Assembly: GCA_023374025.1 (NCBI GenBank)
Contig: SIJG01000067.1
Span: 436,124 to 500,123, forward strand
DNA length: 64,000 nucleotides
From: Heterodera schachtii
Taxonomy: Eukaryota > Nematoda > Chromadorea > Rhabditida > Heteroderidae
Direction: 5' to 3'
In this document: positions 36,066 to 46,700 of the stretch, piece after piece
Layout: every line of letters starts with the position of its first letter
How positions within the stretch are numbered: the stretch's first letter is position 1
Translations under genes and position numbers: made by a program
The notes under the pieces: model-generated
Databases searched by the model: none
The model's input: the letters and a program-made list of their open reading frames with translations, nothing else
What the model was told of the DNA's origin: nothing

Positions 36066-36700
36066 GATATGCTTTCAACAAAAAACGGCCCATAACTTTT
36101 GTAAAACTCATCCAAATTAGAGATATCATTCGATAGCCCTAACAGTTCTCTATTAGCCTGTAAAATTTCAAAAAATTTGGTCAAGTTTGAGCAAAGTTAT
36201 GGCCAAAGGTACACATGTGGCCAGGTTTTCACACATTTTTGGCCATAACTTTTTTGAAACCCAAAGAAATTTTTTTAGGAATTTTGCAGGCTAATAGAGG
36301 ACACATAGAGCAAGTGAATGATAGAAAGATCACTTTGTTTTGTTCGTTCTAAGAAAGTTTTGATCAGAATTTGTTATGATCAAAAATTTTTTTGATTAAT
36401 TAATTTTTAGTTAGAAATAATTTTATTTTTTAATTTATTGCTATTATTAGATATCCTTATATGTACTCTATTAGGCTGCAAAATTTCAAAATTGCGTTAG
36501 GTTTCAAAAAATATATGGCCAAGAATTTTTGAAAACCGGTTCCATGGTACTTTTGGCCATAACTTTGCTCAAACTTGACCAAATTTTTTGAAATTTTACA
36601 GGCTAATAAAGAACTGTTAGGGTTATCGAATGATATCAACAATGTCTAATTTGGTTGACTTCAAAAGTTATTGGTAGTTTTTTGTTCAAAATGTTCATTT
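36066..36700. repeat. fold-back MITE with ~130-bp arms
   Basis: The arm 36085-36215 (ATATCATTCGATAGCCCTAA, then AGTTTGAGCAAAGTTATGGC) is repeated inverted at 36535-36660. The centre is AT-rich. It lies immediately 3' of the secreted-type gene and belongs to the same family as 11651-11998. Confidence 0.7.
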
Positions 36701-36931
36701 GATGGCTTTTTTATAATGACATAGCACCACAAGGGGTGGTGCAAAATTCCGATTTCATAAATTTAAAAATCACTCTCGAAATTTTAAACATTCCGGATAA
36801 TAATGTTTCGGTAATCTTCTTTATCAGGCCCGGAACCAGAAAAAAAATTTCGGAACCGGTAATCCGAATGCCTTTTTTTGCTCTTCGCGCTAAAAAACTG
36901 GAACATAAGTTTTTTTTTTAAATTGGCATCC

Positions 36932-37623
36932 ATGCCCAACAATAGTCCTAACTTATTATTAAATAATAATACAAATGTATTTAAACTAATTAAATTGCAC
37001 AGTTATGGCCAATCGGAAGATTGGTACGACGAAGGTTATTTTAAAAAATACCATAAAATCGGAGGATGGCAGCTGAAAACGCTTCTGTCTGCGTACAAAA
37101 GTTTATCAGGAGAGAGCGGTGGCGCAAATGAAAATGGGTATAAAAATCGGACATAAAAATTAATTAAATATAATTTTAGAATATTTCCATTTCAAATTAT
37201 TCAAATTGACGAAAATGGAAGTCATTTTTGGGCTCAATTTTTGTGTCCAAAACAAAATTTGGCGGAAGAAATTTTGAAAAAACAGCAGCAATATATTAGT
37301 TAGTATTTATATCTGAAAATTTTAAAAATGATTAACTAAATTAACAATGTGTCTTTTTGAACATTAAAATTAATTTATTTTTTTCAAAAATTAAAAAATA
37401 AATTTCAGGAAATTTTAAATTCATTCTCGAACTCTCTGACAAAAAAATAACTTATGGAGAAATTGAGAAAGTGATTGAAACAATTATGTCAAATAAAAAA
37501 AAGAGCCCACTAGCAATTTACAAATTTATAGAGGAGAAATTTACTTCTTTTTTGTCTCTGCCGAATTCATCATCATCAACAGGACAAACACGGAAATTTG
37601 GACAGCTGCGAAAAAAGTTATAA
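36932..37623 (+). CDS. orphan three-exon gene, 179 aa
   Basis: Exons 36932-37137, 37180-37298 and 37409-37623 join in phase with GT..AG introns of 42 and 110 nt. The protein starts MPNNSPNLLLNNNTNVFKLI, contains QSEDWYDEGYFKKYHKIGGW, then an exon with IIQIDENGSHFWAQFLCPKQ, and ends with a Lys/Ser-rich tail and RKFGQLRKKL. No known domain is recognised. Composition and clean splicing favour a real gene. It precedes the intact orphan 662-aa gene in the same orientation. Confidence 0.6.
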
Positions 37624-37659
37624 TGCTTTAAATTTGGCTCAGACTAAACCGTCCCCACC

Positions 37660-38287
37660 CCCCGGGCAAGCACTACTGTATGTATACAAAATAGTTTAAT
37701 AAAATGCCAAAAATAAGATTCCCATTTTTATTTTTCTTTCATTTTTAAACAGCCTAAAACCACAAATTAACCAAATTAAGTTTTTTGGAAAAATCGCGAC
37801 ACTAAAAGAGCGATTTAAAAGCAAAAATTTTAAGAGCTTGTTAATTTATTTAAAAAAACCCAGAATTTTAGACTCATAAAATTCCAAGATTCCAGATTCC
37901 CCCCCCCCCCGAATTGAAAATTTTTTAAAATTTTCCAATGAATAATGGAAAAATTCTTCGAATTCCACCCCCAAACGAAAATTTAAAAATTTTATGGGTA
38001 CATTTTTGAATATAAGCAATTTTCGTAACAAAGTGCACCCAAATTTTCAAATTTTTTCAAAAAAATTTCACTTGGGAAAAATCCCGGGTGGTCCCGGTCC
38101 CGACTTTTCTCGCGGTCCCCGTCCCGGTCGAAAAACTTGTTTCCGGTCCCGGCTTTTCTGGTCCCGGTAAGTCCCGGTCCCGACCAGCTCTATTTTAAAT
38201 ATAATTCCGACAAATTGTAAAACAATTTTTATAATAAAATCTTTATAATTCAGAATAAAATATAATAAAAATGAATTGGAACTAAAA
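37660..38287. repeat. transposon debris: C-tract and CCGGTCCCGG words
   Basis: A 12-C tract (37899-37910) lies in AT-rich DNA. From 38090 to 38193 CCCGGTCCCG words end with GACCAGCTCTA, the right terminus of a TAGAGC-type element whose left end was not identified. No gene. Confidence 0.5.
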
Positions 38288-41200
38288 ATGGACTGCGCAT
38301 TGGCCAATTTTGGGCAAGAGTTAGCGAAACGATTGCCATTCATTCATTTTGACTTTGAAGATTTTGTAAAGAAAAACAAAAAACATTGCGGCAAAGATGC
38401 ATTTAAAAAACATGACCACAAAACCATTGGCGACAACAATACACCAGCTGAGGGGTACGGTAGTTACTGTAAAATTACAAAAGAAAAAAAGAATTTTCCT
38501 ATTTGCTTTTATACATTTTAAATTGAGAAAAAATTTAGTTGTCATCAGCTCGAAATGGAATTGTTCAGCGAACCGTTATGGAATTATGTGAGAGTAATTG
38601 AAATTGATATGGCTAATGAACACAAAGGTTAATTTAATAAATACTTTAACTGCTATCTTTGTCCCACTTCTGGGATAAGTCATTTAAAATAGCTGAATAA
38701 ATTAATTAAGTCTTAATTTAAATGCCGATTTAAAACATTTAAGAAGTAATACAACATTGTAATGGTCTTAGAACAATGGTCAATTCCGCATTGGAACAGC
38801 CATTAGTAAACAAGAATAAAATTGAAAGTTTGAGAAATTTTCATCATTTTCTTATGTTGAAAGATTATGTTAATGACATTGAAAATTATGGAAATTCCGA
38901 AATTTTACAACGTTTTGAAGAAAGATTTGAAAATTATAAAACATTTGCTGAAAAAAATGACTCTCTGAAAGAATTGTTGGAAATATTGGACAAAATTCAA
39001 TTGGATTACAGCCGAATTAATTCAACCGAAATAATCACCCGAATAAATCCGAGACATTCGAGAGACGAAATTTTAAGATTTGGTCCAATTTTATATGAAA
39101 CACTGAAAATGAATTCGAACAAAGTGAAATATGACGAAAAGAAGCAATTGTTGACATTCCCATTAACAATGGGCGAACGCATCATCATTAGGCGACTCAG
39201 CAAATTTATTAAAAGGTAATTAAAAAATGGGGAAAATAATTTAAAAAACATTAGTCTCTATAAATGCAAATTTTTATTAAATCTAAAATTTCATTTTTAA
39301 AGAAATTTTAATGAAAAAACAAATATTGGTGATGACATTGACTTTGCGAAAGCAATTCAAACTGTTGCGTCGTCAGAAAATGAATTGTTGGCTGAGAAGC
39401 GGCAAGTGACAATTTCACAATTTATAAATTTGGAATTTTTAAAATTATTTTTTACTTTGGCAATTCGTTTGCTCATTCAAATTGGACGAAATGATTTGAT
39501 TGACCAACATTTGCCATCCTTTTTATTCAGTTTGAAAATGTGCAGGCTAAGTGATAGGTAATTAAAAATTATAGGTAATTAATTAGTGGGGCGATGCTTT
39601 TGCATAGGCCAAAAGTTGCACAAATTACCTGTCATTGTTATTGTATAAGAAATTTCAAAATATTTTAATATTTTTTATAATAATATTTCATTTTAATGAC
39701 AAAAGAAGAGATTGCAAAATTTAATTGCATTTAATTTATAAAAAGTAATTTTCTGCAAAGTGATTTTCCGGGGACGGAAACGGGAAATTTCATATGGGCA
39801 TTTTTTCCACGAATACATAAATAAAATATAATAAAAAATTATATTAAAAAATTATTTTAATATTTATACCATTAAAATATTTTATCAATAAATACACAAA
39901 AAAAATGTTAACCTCTTGATTGTTTTGTTTTCCATACAACAATAGAATCAAGCAAATTTAATTTAGTTATTCTATATTTATTTATAAAATAAATATTGAT
40001 AATGAAATGGTCCAATTGAATATTCCGAATTGGCATTTGCCGTATTCTGTGTATTTGGAAAATGAAAAAGAATTAATTGATGAAAACAAAAGAATTGTAA
40101 ATTTTGTTAGAAGTAAGCATATTAAATACATTTTAATTTAAAAATAAATATTTTTTGTGCTTAGTTTTAATTAATTCATTAAAATATAAATAAAAACATA
40201 AATTAACTGTTTGAATTGCAATAATTTCTAGCATTTTCCAAAGTTCTTATGACAGCCTAAAAAAGGTTCCGGGTTTGTACAGATTTCCATAATATTTTTT
40301 AAACAGTAAATTATTTTAGCTAAATAAAGAAATAATTTTTTATTTTGTGCATTTTCACCAAACTCACAAAATCTAACTTTATTTCTTTTATGAATAAAAA
40401 TCTTTTTTTTTTAGTCTTTTACTACAAATTAATAGTTTAAGTTTTTTCGAAAATTTTCGTGTCGTCCCCTTTTTTCGTCACTTTTTGAGTTTCGTTTACG
40501 TGTTTCATTTTCGTCCATCAAAAATTTTCTTTTGGTTTTCGTTTTTCTAAGCCCGGTCCCGGCATTTTCAAAATTCGGTCTATAGAAATAAGAACAAATG
40601 GGACCTGCATTAAAAGACAAATTTTTTGGCATTTCTCCTTTCTAACCTAATTATTATAAAATTAAAAAATAATTAATTTTCCATTAAGCGCCCATTTTTG
40701 AATTGGCAAGAGAATTTTCCAATTATTCGCCTACAGTATATAAAGTGATAAAAATGGCAAATATTCTCAACGAAATGAATGAAGATGGCCAAATTTTGAT
40801 CAGCCCATCGAACCCAAAGGTTTTAAATGAATTTTTAAAATATTTGAATAAGTCGGCACTCAAAGATGATGATTGTGATAAGACAACAACTGTATTACCA
40901 ATTAATGGCCAATTTTGCATTTTGTCTCATTTTGTGCTGAATTTATTGGAGAAAGCAAACGAAGCAGAATATTTGCCAGACATTGATTTTGTCGAAATAT
41001 TTGTTCAGCAAACGATAGAAAAATGCACAGATGAACGGTTGGACAATTTGCCAAAATTAATTTATTAAAAATTAATTTTTTAGAATAAAAAAGGAAGCAA
41101 ATATAAACCTAAGAGAGAACATACAGAGAGAGGATTTATTAAGCATTGGAGAAAATATAAATGAAATTAGAGATTATATGGTTAAATACGGAGAGAATAT

Positions 41201-41650
41201 AATGAATATTGGAAAAGCAACAAAAGTCAATTTCAATTTTAAAAAAGGTAATTATTGGCAAATTTAATTTTGCTATTATTTTTCGAAAATAAACATTTTT
41301 CAGATATCGAAAAATACATTTTGCCTGTTTTGATTGCAGAATGTGAGGATCCGAATTACAAAAATTTAAGTAATGTGAAAATGGTTGAATGGAAAATGTT
41401 GGAAATGGCACTTGATAAAATTGGGGAAAGTGAAAAATGGAAACAAATTGAAACATTGTACAATAAATGGGCAACAGAATACGAAAAGTCATTTAATGTT
41501 CAAAATTTTGAAAATGTGAAAAAAGTGATGGAAAAAATGAAAAAAAAATTGGAGGAATTGAAAGAAGTAAATTTTGAAGTAAAAAAGGAAAATGAGAAAA
41601 AAAAGAGGAAAATAGTCGGAAGAAGAAAAGTGTGTGGAAGAAAGCTTTGA
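38288..41650 (+). CDS. orphan eight-exon gene, 662 aa, intact copy
   Basis: Exons 38288-38454, 38539-38627, 38744-39215, 39303-39557, 39967-40112, 40689-41037, 41084-41247 and 41304-41650 join in phase to 662 residues with GT..AG introns. It starts MDCALANFGQELAKRLPFIH; further segments include LEMELFSEPLWNYVRVIEID, KELLEILDKIQLDYSRI, LLTFPLTMGERIIIRRLSKF, an all-helical stretch with CILSHFVLNLLEKANEAEYL, and a very basic Lys/Glu coiled-coil tail ending GRRKVCGRKL. There is no signal peptide or transmembrane segment. The family is not recognised; the tail could bind nucleic acid or form a coiled coil. A degraded paralogue is at 4554-8640. Confidence 0.7.
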
Positions 41651-42480
41651 GAAAGAAGGACGAACGGAGACTTTTCCCCTTTTATTTTCGATTATTATGT
41701 TAGGTATTTTATTTTTTTAAAGATTTATTTTTATTTTTTTGTGGGTTTATCTTTTTATTCAATTCATTTCTTTGTTTTTCCATTTCCATTTCATTCATTG
41801 TCCTGAAATTCTTTTCTTTTTTAGTGGGTATTTATTTATCTTTTTCGATTTATAGCCAAACAATTTGGAGGCTTTAGCTTTTTCGTCCATTGGTCCTTTT
41901 TTTATCCTTTTGTCCTGGACAAATTTTAGCCTCACCAATTTTTCACAAGTGAATTTTCTTCATAATTTATGTGTTTTTAAAATTTATTTTACTCTTGAAT
42001 AAATTTTTTTTGAAGTGATATATTTGAAATTTGAGATTGGAAACTTCAAATTTTGAGGATTCGGTTGAGGGAATGTAATTCAAAATATTTTAGAGGACAA
42101 AAGTCAGTTTAACACTATTGTATACGAAAAAGTAGAATATATTCATACTTAAATTATCGATTTTTTGCCAATCAAGTCAATCGACCTGATTGGCAAACCA
42201 AAAGGTGTCGGCTTTGTCCAAAGCCTATTGGGGCTACATGCGGATGCCGGGCGCCCCGCCGCGCCGGGGTGCCTGGCCCGCAGCCAAAACCTGTTGGCCC
42301 CGCCGCCCCATTCCAGGGCCATCCCCCAGTGCCAATTCAATGATGGGGTGTAAAAGTAGGCAGAGAAAACAGTCAAACACCTTACTATTTTCCCTTTTGT
42401 ATGTTTTCTCTGCTCTCATTTCCCACCCCCACTCCTTCCGGTTGCGATTTTTTTTGGTTATCCCATGCCTATTTGGAGCT
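41651..42480. other. duplicated 3' flank, then GC-rich junction with hairpin
   Basis: Similarity to 9660-10195 continues to about 42132 (TATACGAAAAA) and then stops; this is a candidate left boundary for the Polinton insertion. At 42167-42198 TTGCCAATCA..TGATTGGCAA forms a 10-bp perfect hairpin. The stretch 42205-42340 is strikingly GC-rich for this window (CGCCCCGCCGCGCCGGGGTG). Frames across it are open but unrecognised. Confidence 0.5.
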
Positions 42481-42504
42481 CCGCGAGAGATTTGTTTCCA
42501 TGAG

Positions 42505-42885
42505 CCCCCTTTAGCATGACGTAATCAACTGACTCCGCCCCCTTTATCATGACGTAATCAACTGACTCCGCCCCCTTTATCATGACGTAATCAACTGACT
42601 CCGCCCCCGTTAGCATGACGTAATCAACTGACTCCGCCCCCTTTAGCAAAACGTAATCAACTGACTCCGCCCCCTTTATCATGACGTAATCAACTGACTC
42701 CGCCCCCTGTATCATGACGCAATCAACTGACCCCCCCCCCCCCCCCCCTTTATCATGACGTAATTAACTGACTCCGCCCCATTTATCATGACGTCATCAA
42801 CTGACTCCGCCCCCTTTATCATGACGTAATTAACTGACTCCGCCCCCTTTATCATGACGCAATCAATTGACCCCGCCCTTTGCTA
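42505..42885. promoter_or_regulatory. eleven 33-bp repeats with CRE/AP-1/GC-box-like motifs
   Basis: A 33-bp unit is repeated about eleven times. Its core is TGACGTAATCAACTGACTCC followed by GCCCC: TGACGTAA is an ATF/CREB-type site (one unit has perfect TGACGTCA at 42789-42796), TGACTC is AP-1-like and CCGCCCC is a GC box. One unit carries an 18-C tract. The array ends about 40 bp before the first TATA box, the layout of a viral enhancer. The minus strand reads an open 11-residue repeat only because 33 is a multiple of three. Confidence 0.6.
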
Positions 42886-42920
42886 TGTTTATTATTTATT
42901 ATTGATTTTTTTAGCACTCT

Positions 42921-42956
42921 ATATAAAATCGCTCTGTAAGGTCCTGGCTATAAAAT
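42921..42956 (+). promoter_or_regulatory. two TATA boxes upstream of the first element gene
   Basis: CTATATAAAATC (42919-42930) and GCTATAAAATT (42947-42957) lie 65 and 40 bp before the ATG at 42996. They follow directly on the 33-bp repeat array, giving a complete RNA polymerase II-type promoter. The element's own TBP-like protein is a candidate reader (inference). Confidence 0.55.
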
Positions 42957-42995
42957 TGCCTCCCCTTGTGCTTCTAAATCATTCAACTTTTGCAA

Positions 42996-43310
42996 ATGGC
43001 CCCAAGCGAAAATCTTTTTAATATCTCGCTAAATGTTAATGATCTGGAAGCGCGGCCGCTGCCTGAGCCCCAACAACCCGAACAGCAACAACAACCGCAA
43101 CAACAACAAGCCGAATTATTGATTCAGATTGGGGATGTTGAGGATGCATTGCTTCTCAACGTTCATGAGGGAGAAGAAAGAGGAGAGGAAGCAGAACAAG
43201 AAGAGGAGGAACACGATGTTGAGCAAATTGAAGAATTGATGCGTTTACATGCCGAGTATGTAGCGCAAATTTTCAATGAAATTGCTGATGATGAAATAAA
43301 CAATGAATGA
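42996..43310 (+). CDS. small Gln/Glu-rich acidic protein
   Basis: The reading frame begins MAPSENLFNISLNVNDLEAR, has a Pro/Gln stretch (QQPEQQQQPQQQQ), and ends in a strongly acidic helix with HAEYVAQIFNEIADDEINNE. About 104 residues, no recognised domain. It is the first gene after the enhancer-like array and TATA boxes. An acidic, Gln-rich small protein in that position could be a transcriptional regulator, but this is inference from composition only. Confidence 0.6.
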   Translation: MAPSENLFNISLNVNDLEARPLPEPQQPEQQQQPQQQQAELLIQIGDVEDALLLNVHEGEERGEEAEQEEEEHDVEQIEELMRLHAEYVAQIFNEIADDEINNE

Positions 43311-43498
43311 TTTTTTTTGAATAATCGATAATGATGAAAAAATTTCCAATGTGTGGCAGGATAAAAAACTATGGATTGATCTTTGAGTTTTCAGCAGAGT
43401 AATCAATTGTTGTATTGATCACGGGCGTCGCTTTGGCAATATAAATTGCTGTTCCCTAGTCCCGTTTGTCCAGTTATTTCATTTTTGTTAAATATCCA

Positions 43499-43678
43499 AT
43501 GCGTCAAAAATCTTCTCCCCGAAAAATTGTCAATCCCGACAACAACAACAACAATGTTTCTTCTAGTTATTCCGACCGCCTAAAAAAGTTTGCAAATGAC
43601 GAAGTAAAGAAAGCGCTCATTGAGATCGAAGAAGAGAGAAACACGAAGAAGCAAAAACAACGCCAAGAAAAGCAATAA
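43499..43678 (+). CDS. small basic coiled-coil protein
   Basis: An ATG at 43499 gives about 59 residues: MRQKSSPRKIVNPDNNNN, then SDRLKKFANDEVKKALIEIE and a Lys/Gln/Arg-rich tail. A TATAAAT motif is at 43440-43446, roughly 50 bp upstream. No family assignment; the Asn run is low complexity. Confidence 0.5.
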   Translation: MRQKSSPRKIVNPDNNNNNVSSSYSDRLKKFANDEVKKALIEIEEERNTKKQKQRQEKQ

Positions 43679-43777
43679 TCTGTCAAAAAAATCCTTACTA
43701 ATGATTATTGTTTACACATTGATTTTTTTTTCAATATCTTTCATATTTCTAAATCAATAAATAAATTGTCAGATTTG

Positions 43778-46700
43778 ATGGCTGGACGTAATCCATTTTC
43801 TATTGAATCGGTACACGAAATGCGGAACAGACCAAGGAACACACGGGGCGAGGTGGCTCAAGTTCGTTTTGTCCCGCTTGAGCAAGTGCAGCGTCCAGAC
43901 CGCGTTCTGGAACAACTGGTTGAACAACTGTTTGCCCGTGTTTTGCAAGGCCGACCACCTCCATCATTGATAGGATTACAATTGCACCCGCCCACGTTTG
44001 AGAGCCCGTTTACGATTGCACTTCGTCCTCCAGAACAAAACAACCCTGCTGCAATAGCTGACTTCATTCAACGCTTGAATGACCAATCTGCGGCAGGCAT
44101 CGACTTAACCGCAGGAACAACACTTACCAAGGTTTTGGCAGTTTGGCCAATGGAAGATGATCGAACGGAAAATGGTCGCGAAGGTGGAGAAAAAAATGAT
44201 TTTTTTGTCATTGGTACCATATTTATCAATAGGTGCTTGTTTGTGGGGCGAAGAGCACTCTGTTATCCATACAGTGAATTCACTGGTCAGAATTCGAAAT
44301 CCAAACGACCGACTTTGTTTGGCAAGAGCTGTTTTGATTGGTCTAAAGGATTATCGTTCTCGCATGTTTCGGGACCTTCGAGAAGGCCAACGTGTGTTCA
44401 ATGATTACGTGGCACGTCAACGTTTCCACGGGCCAGAAGCAAGTCATTTGTTGCGAAGAGCCGGAATCGACGTGAATAAGTACATGTACACTTTGGAAGA
44501 CGTTGGACGGCTACAACAATGGGTTGATGAACATTACGGAGAAGGGCAGATTCGCCTAACAATTTTTGAGAAGGAACAACAGTACCGGATTGTTTTCAAA
44601 GGTAGAGATTTGCAATGGAAAAAAAATACTTTTCTAAAAAAAGGAGACTCTGGTAGGGCTGCAAGATTTAACTTGTGTTTATTGCTGGAGAACGCGCACT
44701 TTCATTATGTTGGACGTATTGAGCAACTGTTTCGTTGTGCAGGCTATTGTGTTGATTGTGAACGGAGAGTGACTCGAAAGTACCATCCGCAAGAATGTAA
44801 AGTTGTTTGTCGCCTTTGCCTACGTTTCGGCGCTGATTATCCTTGTCAACAACAACAATTTCCTGATGGATCAAACAGCAAACGTCTGTGTTTGCAATGT
44901 CAATTCGTTTTTCCTAATTTGGATTGTTATAACTACCATTTGTTAAATCGCGCACCTGCAACCTTGGATGGACGAAGTGGACGGCGATTCAGCCCAATCT
45001 GTGAATGGAGACGTATTTGTCGGATATGTGGTGGTATCATTTATGCCACTTTCGAGCACATATGTCTGCGAGGAATTCGGCAACAGCAACAACAACAACA
45101 ACAACAATGCCTACAGTGCTGGGGAGAACATGGTCAAGCGGAGCCCTGCTTTATTCAACCGTTGGACGAGTTTCGAGCACCAAGAAGGTCCAACCAGCAG
45201 CTACAACAACGACACGAACAACGCCATGAACGAACGAGTGAAAATGATGTTGATGCTGATGAAGATGAAGACGATAGTGAATGTGATGATAGTGAAGAAA
45301 ACAACCGGGGCCCTATCAATGCTCGGCGTTCTCGTAAACGCAAACCGATAAGATATTGTTTCTTTGATGCCGAAACCTCTCAAGACCAACTATTGCAACT
45401 TCGAACCCAAGTTGCTCACAAGCATGTTCCACTTCTTATCATTGCGGAAGTGATTTGCGAGCGCTGCATTGCGGCCGGAATTACGGTTCACGCTGGCGTT
45501 GGACAGAAAGCGAATGGTTGTATCTGTGGCACGCCAACGGGGCCTAGGGGACGACAGTGGTGCAGCCCCCCGTTTCGCAACGCGCCCGGCGACAACACCG
45601 AAATGCCGATCCATATTACATACAACCCGCGGCGCCTTTTCTTCCACTGTTTTGATGACGCAACCAAAAATCCCGTGGATCAGTTACTTGACTTTCTAAT
45701 TTCAACGGGGCCCCGGAAATCGCATACGATTTGTTTGTCGCACAATGGTGGGAAATACGACATGCACCTTGTATTGGAGGCACTCCATCAACGGAATTTA
45801 CCACCCAAGCGGATCTGCACAACGGGCCTTAAGATTTACTCAATGACTCTTAAAGGCAATCTTCAACGGCAAGTAACCTTCAAAGATACGCTCAATTTCT
45901 TCTTTTGTGAACTCGATGCTCTTCCGAGGACCTTCAGTTTGCCAAACAACATTGCAACGTCCAAGCCATTTTTTCCATATTTGTACATTCGTCATCAAAA
46001 TTTGAATGTTCGCCTGCAAGGGTTACCCGGTGTTGAATTTTATCAGCCTGATCACATGAAGACGGCTAAACGTGAACAATTCTTGCGATGGTATGCAATT
46101 GAACGCATCGCCGCCAAATTTCAGCTCAGAGAACAACTGATAACCTATTGTGCAAACGATGTGGCAATTCTACGCGAGAGTGTGCTGAAGTTTCGCGAAT
46201 TAATCATGGAAAATACGAGAGGATTGGACCCATTTGTAATTGCGTCAACGGGTGCTGGTTTGGCGTTGGCCACGTTTCGACGTTGTTTCCTTGCTCGCAA
46301 CAAGCTTGTCAACACACCTGAGGGCGGATATTTACGCGGAAGACGAGCATCAGCAGAATCTGCACGATACATTCGCATGTATGAGTTGATGAATCCTGGT
46401 GTGCAAGTCCAGTCTGCGCAGTGGAGCGTGGGAGAAGCGCACGTTGATGACACTGGTTACCGATTGGATGGCCTCCATGTTCGTTCGCCTCCACAGCGAA
46501 ATGTGGCGATAGAGTACATGGGTTGTTATTACCATGGTAATTGCGTAGGGAGGGGCCGAGTTAAGGTTTAAAATTTCTCAGGTTGCCCCAAATGCTATCC
46601 AAACGAACGTCAGCGCCATTTGGCTGGTGGAAGGACTGCTGAAGAACTGTATGAGCAGACACAGCGGCGTTTATGGGAGTTGGAGCACACGCATGGGCTT

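Noticed and set aside
42458..42715. Minus-strand 85-codon frame with an 11-residue repeat
   Set aside because: It follows from the 33-bp period of the enhancer-like array; no start context or composition of a gene.
44968..45351. Second open frame inside the polymerase gene
   Set aside because: Shadow of the polymerase reading frame over a Gln-repeat region; no independent support.
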